A DNA stretch of 64,000 nt, taken from assembly GCF_027943255.1 (NCBI RefSeq), contig NC_072894.1, positions 127,525,601 through 127,589,600 on the forward strand, read 5' to 3'. The translations under genes were made by a program, and so were the position numbers. The stretch is from Anastrepha obliqua. Its lineage: Eukaryota; Arthropoda; Insecta; Diptera; Tephritidae. This document shows positions 34,631 through 46,770 of the stretch, piece after piece (positions within the stretch are counted from its first letter, which is position 1; the number at the start of each line of letters is the position of its first letter). The notes under the pieces were generated by a model. It made no database searches and was not told where the DNA came from. It saw only the letters and a list, made by a program, of their open reading frames with translations.

Positions 34631-35109
34631 TTATATTTTAATTTAAAAGCTCTGCATGAAAAAAAGTGTCCTTTGGAGTATAAAGGATCAAATATTATAT
34701 ACATATAAGGATCAAATCCTCAACTAAAAGTCCGGTGATATTCGCCACAACTTTAGCAATAGTAGCACAGAATAAAAATGAAGTTCACATCAAAAGCGAA
34801 AACATGAATCCCCAAATGTTTTGTTCAACATAAATCATCAAAGTTTTAAATGTTATGTTTCAATGGGCAAGGTATTTTTGCAAATGCAGTTTGCGAAGTA
34901 AATATGTTTCAGTGATGTTATTTTCAATTCATTGTCATGTTATCTTTCATTGAGAGCTGCTTTAATGCCATCATTGTCTATTGGAAGGCGAACGTTCGTT
35001 TCAGGTCTTATCATTCGTGTGTATTGCGCAATTCGTACACAAAAGCAAACGAAAACAGCTGATCCGTACGTGGCTATAATGTAAGAAAATAATATTCCTT
35101 AATAAAACA
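34631..35109. other. Non-coding stretch
   Basis: No supported gene. Confidence 0.4.
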
Positions 35110-35300
35110 ACGAACAGTAATGTCAAACAACAATTACAATTGGAGGCTGAGCCAAATCTAGCAAAGGGGCACTCCTGTATTCGGAGCTGAAAAACTCTCA
35201 TTTGATGCTCAGTGGAACGAAGAGGCCTATAAATTAAAAGCATTTGGAACTCCGTAAAAACGTGGGGTTGAATGGAAAAAGGTGAATATAAGCCCGGTAC
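35110..35300 (+). pseudogene. Possible Myb/SANT-like protein scrap (Harbinger-type)
   Basis: Split over two frames: AEPNLAKGHS, then LSFDAQWNEEAYKLKAFGTP and KRGVEWKKV. The pattern N-LA-KG...W-x-LA-x-LN-x-xGPP...-W-KKVW is that of the zeste-like Myb/SANT domain found in PIF/Harbinger accessory proteins and some host factors. It has one stop and one frame break. Assignment is tentative. Confidence 0.35.
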
Positions 35301-35884
35301 GAACTCGGTAATGTCTGTTACTTTCGGATACGAATTCACCATTTATTAATATATAGTATTTACATACTCATATCTTCTATATATATAAAAATGAAATGAT
35401 GTTCGTTTGTACGAATTTTTTTGGGCCGATACGAGGCCAATTTTATTCGTTCTTTTTCCATATTATAGGGATCCACTAGGAGAATGTTTTTAGCAAAAAA
35501 AAATTTCTTTTAAATATTTCCTTCATATAAAAAAAAGAAAAAATCAAAATATTGTACAAAACAAAACTTGCTCGCTTCTTAGATTAAAGTAAGTTTCGAA
35601 TCGACATTCATTTTATGTGTACAACTTTTTTTGAATTTTTCGTTATTGTATACAGAAATTTCAAATAATTCGAATAAAAATTTTTTTTTTTATTTCTTCC
35701 ATAAAATATTACACCTGTCGTTAGACAATAAGTAATTTTATTTACAAAAAGATGGAATGAGAGTGATATTGAAGGGCCAATGCCCGCAAGCTCATTTAGA
35801 AGAAATATATACATATTATTTAAAAACAAGTGGTTAACAAACAATGACATATACGATTAGTTGACAATTGATTACAAGGATTTT

Positions 35885-36105
35885 GCAAGATCTGTTGGTG
35901 CTTGACGGTTAAGCCGACTTTGGGTAGATTTTTCTTTATTTGGTAGTCTTCTCATCATAGGATTTGTATGCGTTAATAGTCTATTTATGTGTCTTCTGCT
36001 AGCGCTTTGTATTGTTTCATCAATAGTATCGATGTCAAGGTCGCGATGAATATCTGCGTTAGGTATGTACCAAGGTGCATCAGTTAAGGTCCTAAGTATT
36101 TATGA
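35885..36105 (-). pseudogene. Jockey-type LINE C-terminal remnant
   Basis: On the minus strand: RTLTDAPWYIPNADIHRDLD, then DTIDETIQSASRRHINRLL, THTNPMMRRLPNKEKSTQ and RLNRQAPTDLAKS. This is the end of a jockey ORF2 (compare 31260-31700). It is almost free of stops and better preserved than the other copy. It lies inside the proposed Helitron. Confidence 0.7.
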
Positions 36106-36548
36106 AAATAATGTTTCAATTCAATTGAGCAATGCTTTCTTTGACCAATTCTATATGGAAATGAATGCGTTTGCAAACGATGTTTTCGGCTATGAACAAA
36201 TGTTGGAATCGAATGAAAAAGGAAAGAAACGCGAAATGATAAAAAAAAATTCTTAGAAAATTTAAAATGAATGGTGCTTCATTGGAAAAATTCAAAGGTA
36301 ATAAGAACATACACAAGATAAAGTTAGAATTCGAATTTTTAGATTTATTTTGTTTATTTCTCATTTTTTCAGAAGTACACCACACAACAACTCATTCCAA
36401 CTCTGATTTTGAAATCCTGTTGGAATTGGTGATCGATAATTTTGTCACTATAATGGTCAATGGAAATTTGCGTGTATCAGACCCTGCATATTATTTACCA
36501 TATCAACTTTTTATGGAACATATGGACCAAATGAACACAAAAAAATAA
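36106..36548 (+). pseudogene. Unrecognised coding-like segment with candidate 75 nt intron
   Basis: The first block (to 36256) reads ENNVSIQLSNAFFDQFYMEM, then NAFANDVFGYEQMLESNEKG. It breaks at an A-run, but a neighbouring frame continues FLENL, then MNGASLEKFK (from 36267). At 36298 a GT donor (AAAG|GTAATA) and at 36371-36372 an AG acceptor (TTTTTTCAG) bound a 75 nt segment. Removing it joins KFK to EVHHTTTHSNSDFEILLELV and IDNFVTIMVNGNLRVSDPAY, ending MDQMNTKK at the stop. No known family comes to mind. It might be a captured host-gene fragment or an old gene remnant. Because the intron is divisible by three and open, an unspliced reading is also possible. Confidence 0.4.
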
Positions 36549-36784
36549 TTTAGTTTTGTTTTGATTTTTTGCAACATTTTGGTTTTCAGTTAATACAATA
36601 AAAACAATACTGTTTTTTCGTGAACACAAAATTCTAAATTTATTACGTTGTTTGTTTAGAATTTTTTTAGAAAAAAAGTAAATTTTTTGGTTTTGAGGAA
36701 ATTTGTTTATTGTTGCTATTTGTGAAAGCGTAGATATTTGTAAGTATTTGACTATAATCCTAAAAGTTAATGGAATACCACTAT

Positions 36785-37345
36785 GACACATAGAAAACAT
36801 TTTTTCAAAGGGGTGTTTTTCGAAAATTATAAAAAAAATTGTTTTCAAAAATTTTGAAGAAATAAAGTAAAATAAAAAAATTTCGAAAGCATGAAATTTT
36901 TTCAAAACCAAATTTTCCTCAAAAAGATAAAAGAAATTTCTTCGAAGAGGTGTTTCTCTAAAATTACAAAAAAAAAAAAATTTCAAAAATTTTAAACAAA
37001 TAAAATAAAATAAAACTTTTTCAAGGGTATGAAATTTTTTCAAAACAAAATTTTTTGAAAACCAAACAAAATTAAAAAAAAAAATGGTGTTTTCAAAGCA
37101 TTTCATATTCCACTATTAATAGAGAATACATTTTTTCGAGGGGGTGTTTTTCAAAGCGGAAAAAAATCTTTTTTAACAAATCAATTTAAACTTTTACAAA
37201 AGTATGAAATTTTTTCAAGAACAAAATTTTCTCAAAAACGTTAAATTAAAAAAAAATAGTTTTTTTCAAAATATTTAATTTTCAGCAATTAACTGAGAAG
37301 AAATTTGTTAGAGCGAAGTGTTTTTCAAAACTTCAAAAAACACTT
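36785..37345. repeat. Degenerate AT-rich tandem repeat
   Basis: A pattern of GGTGTTTTTC..., then TATGAAATTTTTTCAAAA and CAAAATTTTCTCAAAAA recurs with starts near 36815, 36950, 37142 and 37317 (spacing about 135-190 bp). Units are heavily diverged and of unequal length. The 203-residue minus frame across it is low-complexity Phe/Lys sequence and not a gene. Confidence 0.6.
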
Positions 37346-37386
37346 TTTAACCAAAAAAAATAAACCTTTTTTCAAAAACAACAGGA

Positions 37387-38142
37387 ATGATAACATTGCC
37401 TAACAATTTCTGCACTTTTGCACAGTCTAAAGAGGCATTGATACAGAGTGTATTTCCAAACATAGTTCAACATTACAAAAACCGTGATTGACTCAGCGAA
37501 AGAGCAATTTTAGCTGGGAAAAATAAGGACGTCAATGATATAAATTCAGCTATTTTAGATCAAATACCTGGTGACATAGTTGCGTATAAGTCAATGGACA
37601 CTATTACTGATCAAGATGAGGTCGTAAATTATCCAACTGAATTCTTAAACTCACTCGATTTGCCAGGCTTACCACCTCATAATTTACGATTAAAAATTGG
37701 AGCACCGATTATTATGCTGCGCAATAGTAATGTGCCCCGACTTTGCAACGGTACCAGACTCGCTGTGAAGAAGCTAATGGGTAACGTTATCGAAGCAACA
37801 ATTTTGAAAGGGAAGTACAAAGGAGAAGACATTTTGATACCCTGAATTCCACTGACTCCGGCGGATTTACCATTCGATTTCAAACGTTTGCAGTTCCCTA
37901 TTCGCCTTGCCTTCGCTATGAGAATTAATAAGGCGCAAGGACAGTCTCTACAAATGTGCGGTATTAATTTAGAATACCCAATTTTTTCTCATGGACAATT
38001 GTATGTAGCTTGCTCACGAGTTGGCAAACCATCGTCATTATTCACGCGAAAGATGAAAAAACCAAAAACGTTGTCTACCAAAAAGTGTTACAATAAAGTT
38101 CGAATGAAATTGTATCAAAGAATTTGCTTTGTTTCGTATTAA
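37387..38142 (+). pseudogene. Helitron Pif1-like helicase, C-terminal part, two UGA codons
   Basis: One frame of about 250 codons covers FAQSKEALIQSVFPNIVQHY, SERAILAGKNKDVNDINSAI and PGDIVAYKSMDTITDQDEVV. It continues with [52 protein letters not shown] (intact helicase motif VI region) and [15 protein letters not shown] replaces Trp at 37489-37491 and probably Arg at 37843-37845. No frameshift. Compared with the copy at 9399-10223 it is a clearly different Helitron lineage. The N-terminal Rep and helicase core are absent. Confidence 0.85.
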
Positions 38143-38205
38143 TTTTATTCTCTTTCAGCAAATCATTGAATTTATCGTCTAGCGAAGCGGGCGAGGGTAC
38201 GCTAG

Positions 38206-39440
38206 TAAATATATAAAAATAAAAATGCGAAATTGTTTGTATGATTTTATCCTCAGATTTGGGCTGACCTTAAACGTTGGTCTAAATGGAAGATAGCTCA
38301 TAACCAATGAAATTTCTGCGCCACCGGCGGTAGTTCATTCCGCCACTCAACACTAACGAAAGTAGAGAAGTCCATTGACCGTTTTCTACTGATATCCACG
38401 ACAGCGACTTCATATTTAAAGAAATAAGTATATAAGTTAACTTAAAAACTATACAAATTTTGAGAAAAATACTTATTTTTAATACTTAAATTAATTACAT
38501 ATGGTATTTGTTTTCGTCTTGCTACAATGTAAGCAACGTAAGCTTTGGTAAACAACGTAGGGGGTGCTAACGGTAAAGGGAATCGCCTGAAGACTATTCG
38601 TTCGTCGGACCTTTCACTCGCAATAGAGAATGAGGTCATACATCTATTTTCGACGAATTTTACCAGGCTAACTTCGCCGTCGCTTTGCTTGTGTGCAATC
38701 AAGACTGATAGAATACAAGATTGCGCCTTCCGAATTCGCCGTGTCGTAAGAGCCCATGAATAAACAAGCAAAAGGAAGGGGAATTACTTGTTTGGGAAGA
38801 AAAAGAGTAGGCGAAGGAAGTAGGCAATGGAAACAACCAAGCACAATAAATTATACGCACACACACATTTTTTACTGCCACAGCGTCTTCCGCATAAAAA
38901 ACGCAAACAAACTGCATTTGGAAGCTTTACATTAATTTGTGCTTTCACAATTTAACACGCGGCACTTCATTTTCATTAGTTTAAATTTCACAAATCACAA
39001 TATTACCAAGCCATTCAGATGTAGTTTCTCCTACTTTTGTTTGTTTTGTATTGCGGAGAGAGCTGACGTCAGACTTGTCAAAATCGCGAAAAATAAAGTA
39101 ACAGTTTTTTAATGGCGCCCCCTTAGATACTCAATTCGCCTTGGTGTACAATCTCATATACGGCAGTATTTTTTTTTTATTTTGAGAGCGCTGTTCTGTT
39201 AATGCATCTCAAGTTGATATAAAACAAAAATTTTCGTTGGGAATACAAACACATGTATATACTTTTATGCTTTTATTATTCAATTTTAAATGGTATTGAG
39301 TGTACATTATGCTTATCTACATACATAGGTATATATGTATCTGCAGAATTTGGACGAGAGTATTTAAATCGATAGCTTTAATGATAAATTTGAACTATGT
39401 AAAATATTATATATTTTAGTGACCCCTTTTGACATGCATA
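38206..39440. other. Non-coding stretch, 1.2 kb
   Basis: No supported gene. A 72-residue plus frame (38545-38763) lies in somewhat richer sequence, but has no known motif. Confidence 0.35.
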
Positions 39441-39703
39441 TGGTTGGTGCGTGACTACCATTCGGAATTCACAGAGAGAACGTAGGTTCGAATCTCGGTC
39501 AAACACCAAAATTAAGAAAAACATTTTTCTAATAGCGGTGGCCCCTCGGCAGGCAATGGCAAACCTCCGAGTGCATTCCTGCCATGAAAAAGCTCCTCAT
39601 AAAAATATTTGCCGTTCGAAATCGGCTTGAAACTGTAGGTCCCTCCATTTGTGTAACAACATCAAGACGCACACCACAAATAGCCAAAAGGGGTGTACGT
39701 GCC

Positions 39704-39738
<35 letters not shown>
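39441..39738 (+). mobile_element. tRNA-derived SINE copy, 5' truncated, (TA)n tail
   Basis: It starts inside the tRNA-like head (TGGTTGGTGCGTGACTACCA), keeps the B box GGTTCGAATCTC and the usual body, and ends in about 26 bp of TA repeat. The GGAGGAGGAGCTCGG segment of the body is deleted. Confidence 0.88.
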
Positions 39739-39744
<6 letters not shown>

Positions 39745-40439
39745 TAAGACATACCTCACATTACCTTTTTTATATATTTAAAAAATATAAACTCCAGCGA
39801 TTTAAGAAATTAATAACATATTCGTTTGTATGCGTACAATTTTTTTTTTATATGTACAATACAAAAAAGTGTAATGATATGAAACCGTCTTTCAATATTT
39901 AATATGATGAAAGGCAATTTGGCTGGACTAAACTTTCAACCGAATGCATCTTTTAATATTTTCTAACAGGAAGTTCAATGGAGTTCAACATTGCGAACGA
40001 CTGGCCCAGCTTATTTTAATTTTTCCACGATATCGCCAAGCTCAGATCCAAATATATGACTAGTAAGTTAATAGAACGACAATCTCCGTAAATACTTTTA
40101 TCAACTTAATTTTCAAATGGTAATATGGGTGTTGGCTCTCCTCAGAAATTTGTTCCTTAGCAGGGGAAAAGTAAGATATTTACTTAAATAAAAATAATTT
40201 GTTTTTAGTTTTGTTTTGAATCAAGTGAAAGATCTCAGAATAAATAATATTCAACATGCTCTATCTATACCAATCTTACCCAAAGTAGAGAGAAACCCAA
40301 GGTAATTAATATCGATTTTTCTTCCCTGCCTATAAATAGATAAAAATTGGTCCCTCAACATCCCATTATCGCTCTTTGAGGAAGTGTAGGCAGCAATATC
40401 GCGGTTAAGAAGTAAAGCCGTCGCTCGACTGAAGCTTGG
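39739..40439. other. Non-coding stretch
   Basis: No supported gene. Confidence 0.4.
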
Positions 40440-41335
40440 ACTGCGCCTTAAGTGTTTAAAAAAACGTTTCTACTGGAGATATGCAGGTCGAATGCAGGTT
40501 GACACGGTTTATGCCGACTTCTCCAAGACTTTCGGGTTTTTCACATAATATTAAATAAAAAATTAGCCTGCATTGGCTTCCACTCAGCCTTCTTGAGCCA
40601 TTGCTTGGCTGTCGTTGACAATCTATTCCTTTCGTTGCTTGCTCTGGGTTTCCGTAGTATTCAGGGCCTGATTTTTTGTTTATTTTGCTTATCAATAATA
40701 TTTGCTCTTGCTTCTCGTCAGCAAGATTCCTGCTTTATGAAAGACATGGGTGTAATATTTGATTCCAAGCTTACTTTTGTTAAAATTTTATTATTATCAG
40801 ATCTTACGCCGTGTTGGCTCCGATTTTTCCGGCCCTTCCAAACTTGATTACGCATGGTTAATTTGGTCTCCCTATTATACGCTCCATGCTGTTAGTACTG
40901 CATGAATCCAGAAAGTTTTCTTACATATCGCATTGCGTAATTTATCCTATCCCTACCTATGAAGCGCGATGCTTATTGCTTAACTTAAAATCATTGCAGA
41001 ACTAGAGAATAATCTTATCTTTGTCTTTCATTTTTGATTTCATCTGTGGTGCTGTTGAGTGTCCGGTGCTTCCTGAGCGGATTTTTTTAATATTCCGGCC
41101 AGAACTCTTCGCAGTTCGGAGTTCTTCTATGTTGGTCTCTCAAAATCTCTTTATGCTCGAAATGCTCCTATTACTAGAACCTTAACTGAGTTTTCAAAAT
41201 ATCGTTTATTGAAATGTTTGAATATTTATTTTAAATATGTAGTTTGATTGTACTTCCTTTTTTAATGCCTATTAAACTTAAAATATGTCTACTTATCTTG
41301 TAAGATTCTATTATATTCACTGGCTTAATAAATAA
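40440..41335 (+). pseudogene. Jockey-clade LINE remnant with (TAAA)n tail
   Basis: Pieces in several frames: MQVDTVYADFSKTF (RT motif with catalytic Asp), LFILLINNICSCFSSARFLL ending in YE where YADD is expected, and KDMGVIFDSKLTF. Near the end are RSSEFFYVGLSKSLYAR and TRTLTEFSKYRLLKCLNI. A 3' UTR and a (TAAA)n tail follow at 41325-41340. There are many stops and deletions. It is a different jockey lineage from 28941-30092, closer to the type with DVIYTDFSKAFD. Confidence 0.7.
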
Positions 41336-42447
41336 ATAAATACTGTATGGGATACAAGGTTGAGCTTTACAACGATGAAAGCGAGGTGCTAGGAATTAAA
41401 AACATAAATAGTTATAGTTTCAGTTCTAAAAGTACGGGATAACCCAAAATACAAGTAAATCTGAAATGCCATTAATAAAACTGCGTAAACGAAAGCTAGC
41501 CTAATCTATCTTTCGCTGGTTAAACCTCCATACATATTTTTGCATCTAAATCCTTTTTATCTACGCCGCCTTCGACTCCGCTTCAGTGTCACACCAGATT
41601 TTTGGAATTCGTCATTTTGACTGGTTTTTAATTAAATTCTAAAAAGTACTCCAATAATATTTATACATATCTACCATTAATTACGTTTTGCCTAGAACAT
41701 GAATATTTTATTATTTCTAATTCTCCGGTTTAATTTTGGCTTTTAAGTTAAATTTTCAGCTTTAGTGTAGTAAAATTTTATGTTTTATGGTGGTTATGTG
41801 TGGTTCCTCTGTTATAAGAATTTTGCCATTTCCTATAAAAGAGACAAAAAGGTCCATCTATTGAGGGGTTACAAGGTAAAAACAAAACATTCCTCGTTAT
41901 TTTTGACATCTTTAGAACGCTGAATATATCATATAATTAAAATGTGAGGATCACATCGATCATTTAGCGCAAACACCAATTTTATAGCAGAGTTCTTTTT
42001 TTTAATTTTCCTATCCTTAGACTGGCAATATCAATACCAAATTTTAGATTTATACGGATCATTGATTAATATGACTAACCACAGGATTTTTTTCTTTAAT
42101 ATTTTCATATGCATAGCGACTTTAGGAACGTTTCTACCTTATAAGTGACGCTTTAGTTGCTCATTGTTTGTTTAGTCGAAGTATTATCATATCCATACAT
42201 AATTTCAATTAAGCTGTAATTTTTTTTGTTTAATTTAATTTGCAAATATCTTCCAGTTTTTAAATTCAGAATGGTTGTTTGGGTATTAAGAATAATTGTG
42301 GATCACTAGGCGACCGATTGCTAGTACGATTTCATACAAAAGAATCCATAGTACTACATGCAGAATCAACGCCATGAAGGCAAAATAAATACTTAAAAAA
42401 TAAGGCGTAGTCTCCGTGAATGTATCAGCTTGTACGAGTATTATCTA
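41336..42447. other. Non-coding stretch, 1.1 kb
   Basis: No supported gene. Confidence 0.4.
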
Positions 42448-44866
42448 TCTATACTAATATTATAAAGAGGAAAACTTTGTTTGTTTGTTTGTTACGAATA
42501 GGCTCAAAAACTACTGGACCGATTTTAAAAATTCTTTCACCATTCGAAAGCTACATCATCCACGAGTAACATGGATTATATTTTATTTTGGAAATAGGGC
42601 TCGAGATATAGGTCAAAACGTGGACCCGGGTAACCTTCGGATGTGTATGTACAATATGGGTATCAAATGGAAGCTGTTGGTGAATGCTTTAGTCCAGAAT
42701 ATTTTTCATGCCGCTCTGTGACTGGGGTCTCGAGATATAGGTCAAAACGTGGACCCGAGTAACCTTTGGTTGTGTATGTACAATATGGGTATCAAATGGA
42801 AGCTGTTGGTGAATGCTTTAGTCCAGAGTATTTTTCATGCCGCTCTGTGACTGGGGTCTCGAGATATAGGTCAAAACGTGGACCCGGGTAACCTTTGGTT
42901 GTATATGTACAATATGGGTATCAAATGAAAGCTGTTGATAAGTGCTTTAATACGGGGTAATTTTCATACCTATTGATGACTAGGGTCTCGAAATATATGC
43001 CAAAACGTGGACTCGCCGTGTCTTTGAACCGAATTAAACCAAACTTACACACATTGTTAAGTAGGTATTGAAGATGATTTCCGTATAGTTTGAATACCTA
43101 TTGGTAGATAGGGTCTCGAGATATAGGTCAAAACGTGGACCCGGGTAACCTTCGGATGTGTATGTACAATATGGGTATCAAATGGAAGCTGTTGGTGAAT
43201 GCTTTAGTTCAGAGTATTTTTCATGCCGCTACGTGACTGGGGTCTCGAGATATAGGTCAAAACGTGGACCCGGGTAACCTTTGGTTGTGTATGTACAATA
43301 TGGGTATCAAATGAAAGCTGTTGATAAGTGCTTTAATACGGGGTAATTTTCATACCTATTGATGACTAGGGTCTCGAAATATATGCCAAAACGTGGACTC
43401 GCCGTGTCTTTGAACCGAATTAAACCAAACTTACACACATTGTTAAGTAGGTATTGAAGATGATTTCCGTATAGTTTGAATACCTATTGGTAGATAGGGT
43501 CTCGAGATATAGGTCAAAACGTGGACCCGGGTAACCTTCGGATGTGTATGTACAATATGGGTATCAAATGGAAGCTGTTGGTGAATGCTTTAGTTCAGAG
43601 TATTTTTCATGCCGCTACGTGACTGGGGTCTCGAGATATAGGTCAAAACGTGGACCCGGGTAACCTTTGGTTGTGTATGTACAATATGGGTATCAAATGA
43701 AAGCTGTTGATAAGTGCTTTAATACGGGGTAATTTTCATACCTATTGATGACTAGGGTCTCGAAATATATGCCAAAACGTGGACTCGCCGTGTCTTTGAA
43801 CCGAATTAAACCAAACTTACACACATTGTTAAGTAGGTATTGAAGATGATTTCCGTATAGTTTGAATACCTATTGGTAGATAGGGTCCCGAGATATAGGT
43901 CAAAACGTGGACCCGGGTAACCTTCGGACGTGTATGTACAATATGGGTATCAAATGAAAGCTGTTGGTGACTACTTTAGTACAAAGTATTTTTCATGCCG
44001 CTACGTGACTGGGGTCTCGGGATATAGGTCAAAACGTGGACCCGGGTAACCTTTGGTTGTGTATGTACAATATGGGTATCAAATGAAAGCTGTTGATAAG
44101 TGCTTTAATACGGGGTAATTTTCATACCTATTGATGACTAGGGTCTCGAAATATATGCCAAAACGTGGACCCGCCGTGTCTTTGCACCGAATTAAACCAA
44201 ACTTACGCACATTGTTAAGTAAGTATTGAAAATGGGTTTCGTAAAATGTGGTTGTAATTCGGAGCACTGGCAACGGGTACATCGTTCTTTTGAACCAGCC
44301 ATAATGTCGCTTACTTTTTTAACGCTTGGGGCGGAACTGAACTGTCAAATTGACAGTGGGAGTTACAATGTGTCAATATTTCTTTCTGATTTGGATGCCA
44401 TAAGGAAAAAGTAAGTGCAACATGTAAAAATTGTTTGTGAATTTTTTTGGAGTGGATTTTGGAACAGTGAATAATTTCTTACGAAATTTGAGAATTTAAT
44501 GTGAAATCCGAATGAAATTATGTGTTCGTGGAAAAAAAATTTTTTTCGTTTTTTTTTTTTGAAAAATATAAATGGATAATGGTTAAAAAAGCTCCAATGC
44601 TTAATAAAACATATAAATTGAAACGAAAAATTCATGGATGATCATATGCGTTGATTTGAAATTTAAAAACAATCTTCTTTTTTCCTGATTTTCAATTTAT
44701 ATTTTATATTTACTCAAAAACAAATATAAAAACAAAAAATATTGTTAATGCCAAAGCGCTTGAATAAAGAATAAAGAAATAAATAATATGAAAAGCATAT
44801 ATTTTCTGTTCTAAACCATATCTATTCTATTTTAGTGTGCCCAGCGAAGGGGGCCGGGTTTGCTAG
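42448..44866 (+). mobile_element. Non-autonomous Helitron with central higher-order repeat (2.4 kb)
   Basis: It starts TCTATACTAATATTATAAAG after A and ends GGGCCGGGTTTGCTAG before T. Head and 3' 230 bp match the 560 bp copy at 30314-30873. The middle is a tandem array (separate entry). Between the array and the 3' end is a unique part (about 44245-44640) with a 62-codon frame that I do not recognise. It encodes no helicase or Rep. Confidence 0.9.
42598..44240 (+). repeat. 129/129/128 bp tandem array with 386 bp higher-order unit
   Basis: The anchor GTCAAAACGTGG (or GCCAAAACGTGG) occurs at 42612, 42741, 42870, 42999, 43127, 43256, 43385, 43513, 43642, 43771, 43899, 44028 and 44157. Spacings are 129, 129, 129, 128, 129, 129, 128, 129, 129, 128, 129, 129. 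Three unit types are distinguishable: A (CTTCGGATGTGTATGTAC, TTGGTGAATGCTTTAG), B (CTTTGGTTGTGTATGTAC, TTGATAAGTGCTTTAATACG) and C (GACTCGCCGTGTCTTTGAAC). The order is A-A-B-C, then A-B-C three times. Confidence 0.93.
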
Positions 44867-45959
44867 TCATTAATATTTCTCTTCAACTCATGTAAATGAA
44901 AAGTAACATCTATAAGTAACTGTAAAGTGAATATAGGCACGGTCAAAAAACACTACCTAAAGAAAGCAGTGTGCAAGTGCATTCTAAGAAAAATGCATTT
45001 TTACATACGACCAAATCAACAGTAAATTTTTAGCGTAGCTGTAAGTATTTCAACTATAATATTTACCAAGATGATGCGTTGAGGAGGGTAGGTCAAAGAA
45101 ACAGAGGGCATCAAAAACAAAGAAAAAAAGCTTAGTATATAGCCAAATATGGCGTATTCCCGACTTATATCCTACAAGCAACCGATATTTCAACAATATG
45201 ATAATACTCTGGAGCCTTTGTACTTCTCCACTGGTTGAAATTTGTATAAAAATCGTTTCATTTCGGTTTGAAAATCTTTTTTTCATTAATCTATCGTTGT
45301 ATTCTTATAAAACGCTATAGTTTTAAAGTCCTTTGTTGTCATATATAATGTAAGATCTTTTCCCTAGACTGTAACTTCAGCGGTTCTTCCGGAAATTGTA
45401 CTTGAGCCCCTGCGTTTTACACCTTCATGAATAAAGTAACTGTCTGTTCTAGGCGGTGCAATTATTTAACGTATAGAGATGACTTAAAACTGTTTATGAA
45501 TTGCTAGCATTTCGTGTACTTAGACGCTTCAATCGAAACTTACCGTTTTTCTGATTGGTGTTGCAAAACCAGTTAACACTGAATGCAAATGAATGTTACT
45601 CAGTAACTTGCTTTAAGACACGCAATTCGCTTCCACTATCTCTTCTTTGTATAATTTTTGCAATCTTGGTATAATTTTTGCTTCAGGTTTTACGTTTGGT
45701 AACCTTCTCATAATAATTCATTCTATAATTCTCTATTAGAATATGGATGGAATCCATTTTATGCTCTTTGTAATAATAATCTTGAACGTTTTTTTTCTGA
45801 AATACTGTTTATCTCATCTTAAGTTTGAATTACCTCTTCAACCTTGTACTTCAAAATATAAATTCATAAATTTGCACACTCTTCAAAGTATTCGGTATTT
45901 TTTAAGAGCTTGAGAACTAAAAATTATAATATATAATAACACAGATATATTGGTTGAAT
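44867..45959. other. Non-coding stretch, 1.1 kb
   Basis: No supported gene. The 78-residue minus frame at 45286-45050 has no motif. Confidence 0.35.
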
Positions 45960-46390
45960 GATTTTTTTTTTATTATTTTATGCTATTTATTTTTTGAATA
46001 TGATATTCGGCATGTGCCCACCGCGGCTACGAGTTACATGGCCCATTCGATCAGTCCAATTTTTGACTACTTTTTCCAATAAATCTGAAAAAGAAATTTA
46101 CCATGGTCATTTGGCTTGAATTATTACACGAGCTTTATTTTATAGGTACTTAAGCCAAGATCCTTACGCAACATTTTCCACGTAGCTGAGGGGCAAAGGC
46201 TGACAAGTTGAGAATGACGACGAATAGACAGTTTGGGATTTTTTCAACAATTCGCTCTATGAACTTCGCGAACAGATTTGTGTTTTTTTTTTTCAAAGTA
46301 AAATTTTTTTCAAAGTAAATAATTCACGATGACTTGCCAAACTGAACAGAAATGTGAACACAGTTTGCCATTCTCAGCTGTCAAACCATA
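45960..46390 (-). mobile_element. DD41D mariner-like element, copy J, heavily decayed
   Basis: On the minus strand, HSQLVSLCPSATWKMLRKDL and GLSTYKIKL are the second helix-turn-helix of a DD41D transposase. Further on, VVKNWTDRMGHVTRSRGGHM and PNIIF are its C-terminus. The whole catalytic core between them is deleted, and the frame is broken. Terminal repeats were not recognised, so limits are approximate. Confidence 0.7.
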
Positions 46391-46768
46391 GTTACCGATA
46401 TACTATAGCTAGTTCTAATGCAGCTAAAAAAACACTTAATAGAAGAATAATCTCGTCGGTTAATTTATCTATGATATTCTTAATAGTCATATGACATTAA
46501 AGTAATTGATTGTCCTCTATTGTAGGATTTGATAAAAAATACCTGTAAAAAATCTTCGGCCGTATTATAAATTTTCTGTTCACGCTTGTAAATTGAACTA
46601 TGCGTTAATGAATCTATGACTAAATCTTTTATTGAGTTTAATGCAATAGAAAAGAATAGCTGCATTGATTTTTTAGCCGCATCTGTTCTAAAAATCTATT
46701 ATGGTCCTATTTTAGAAAAAGAAAAAATCATGTGCCCTAAACGATGTGACAGAGCCTGCATCAACCAC
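46391..46768. other. Non-coding stretch
   Basis: No supported gene. Confidence 0.4.
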
Positions 46769-46770
46769 TA

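Larger units (their letters stand above)
35373..38205 (+). mobile_element. Helitron candidate (2.8 kb) with helicase tail and foreign inserts
   Basis: The proposed 5' end, TCTTCTATATATATAAAAAT after an A (35373), resembles the TCTATACTAATATTATAAAG heads elsewhere here. The 3' end reads CTAGCGAAGCGGGCGAGGGT and then ACGCTAG before T (38205). It is homologous to the 3' ends at 30873 and 44866 and can fold as CTAGCG/CGCTAG. Inside are a jockey scrap, an unrecognised coding-like segment, a degenerate AT-rich repeat and the helicase C-terminus. The 5' end could belong to another copy. Confidence 0.55.

Noticed and set aside
36495..37106. 203-residue minus-strand frame
   Set aside because: Low-complexity Phe/Lys/Asn sequence over a degenerate AT-rich tandem repeat; no motif.
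38545..38763. 72-residue frame as a small gene
   Set aside because: No recognisable domain or start context; left as unassigned.
42598..44240. CRISPR-like array
   Set aside because: Units are contiguous tandem repeats without unique spacers, in an insect Helitron.
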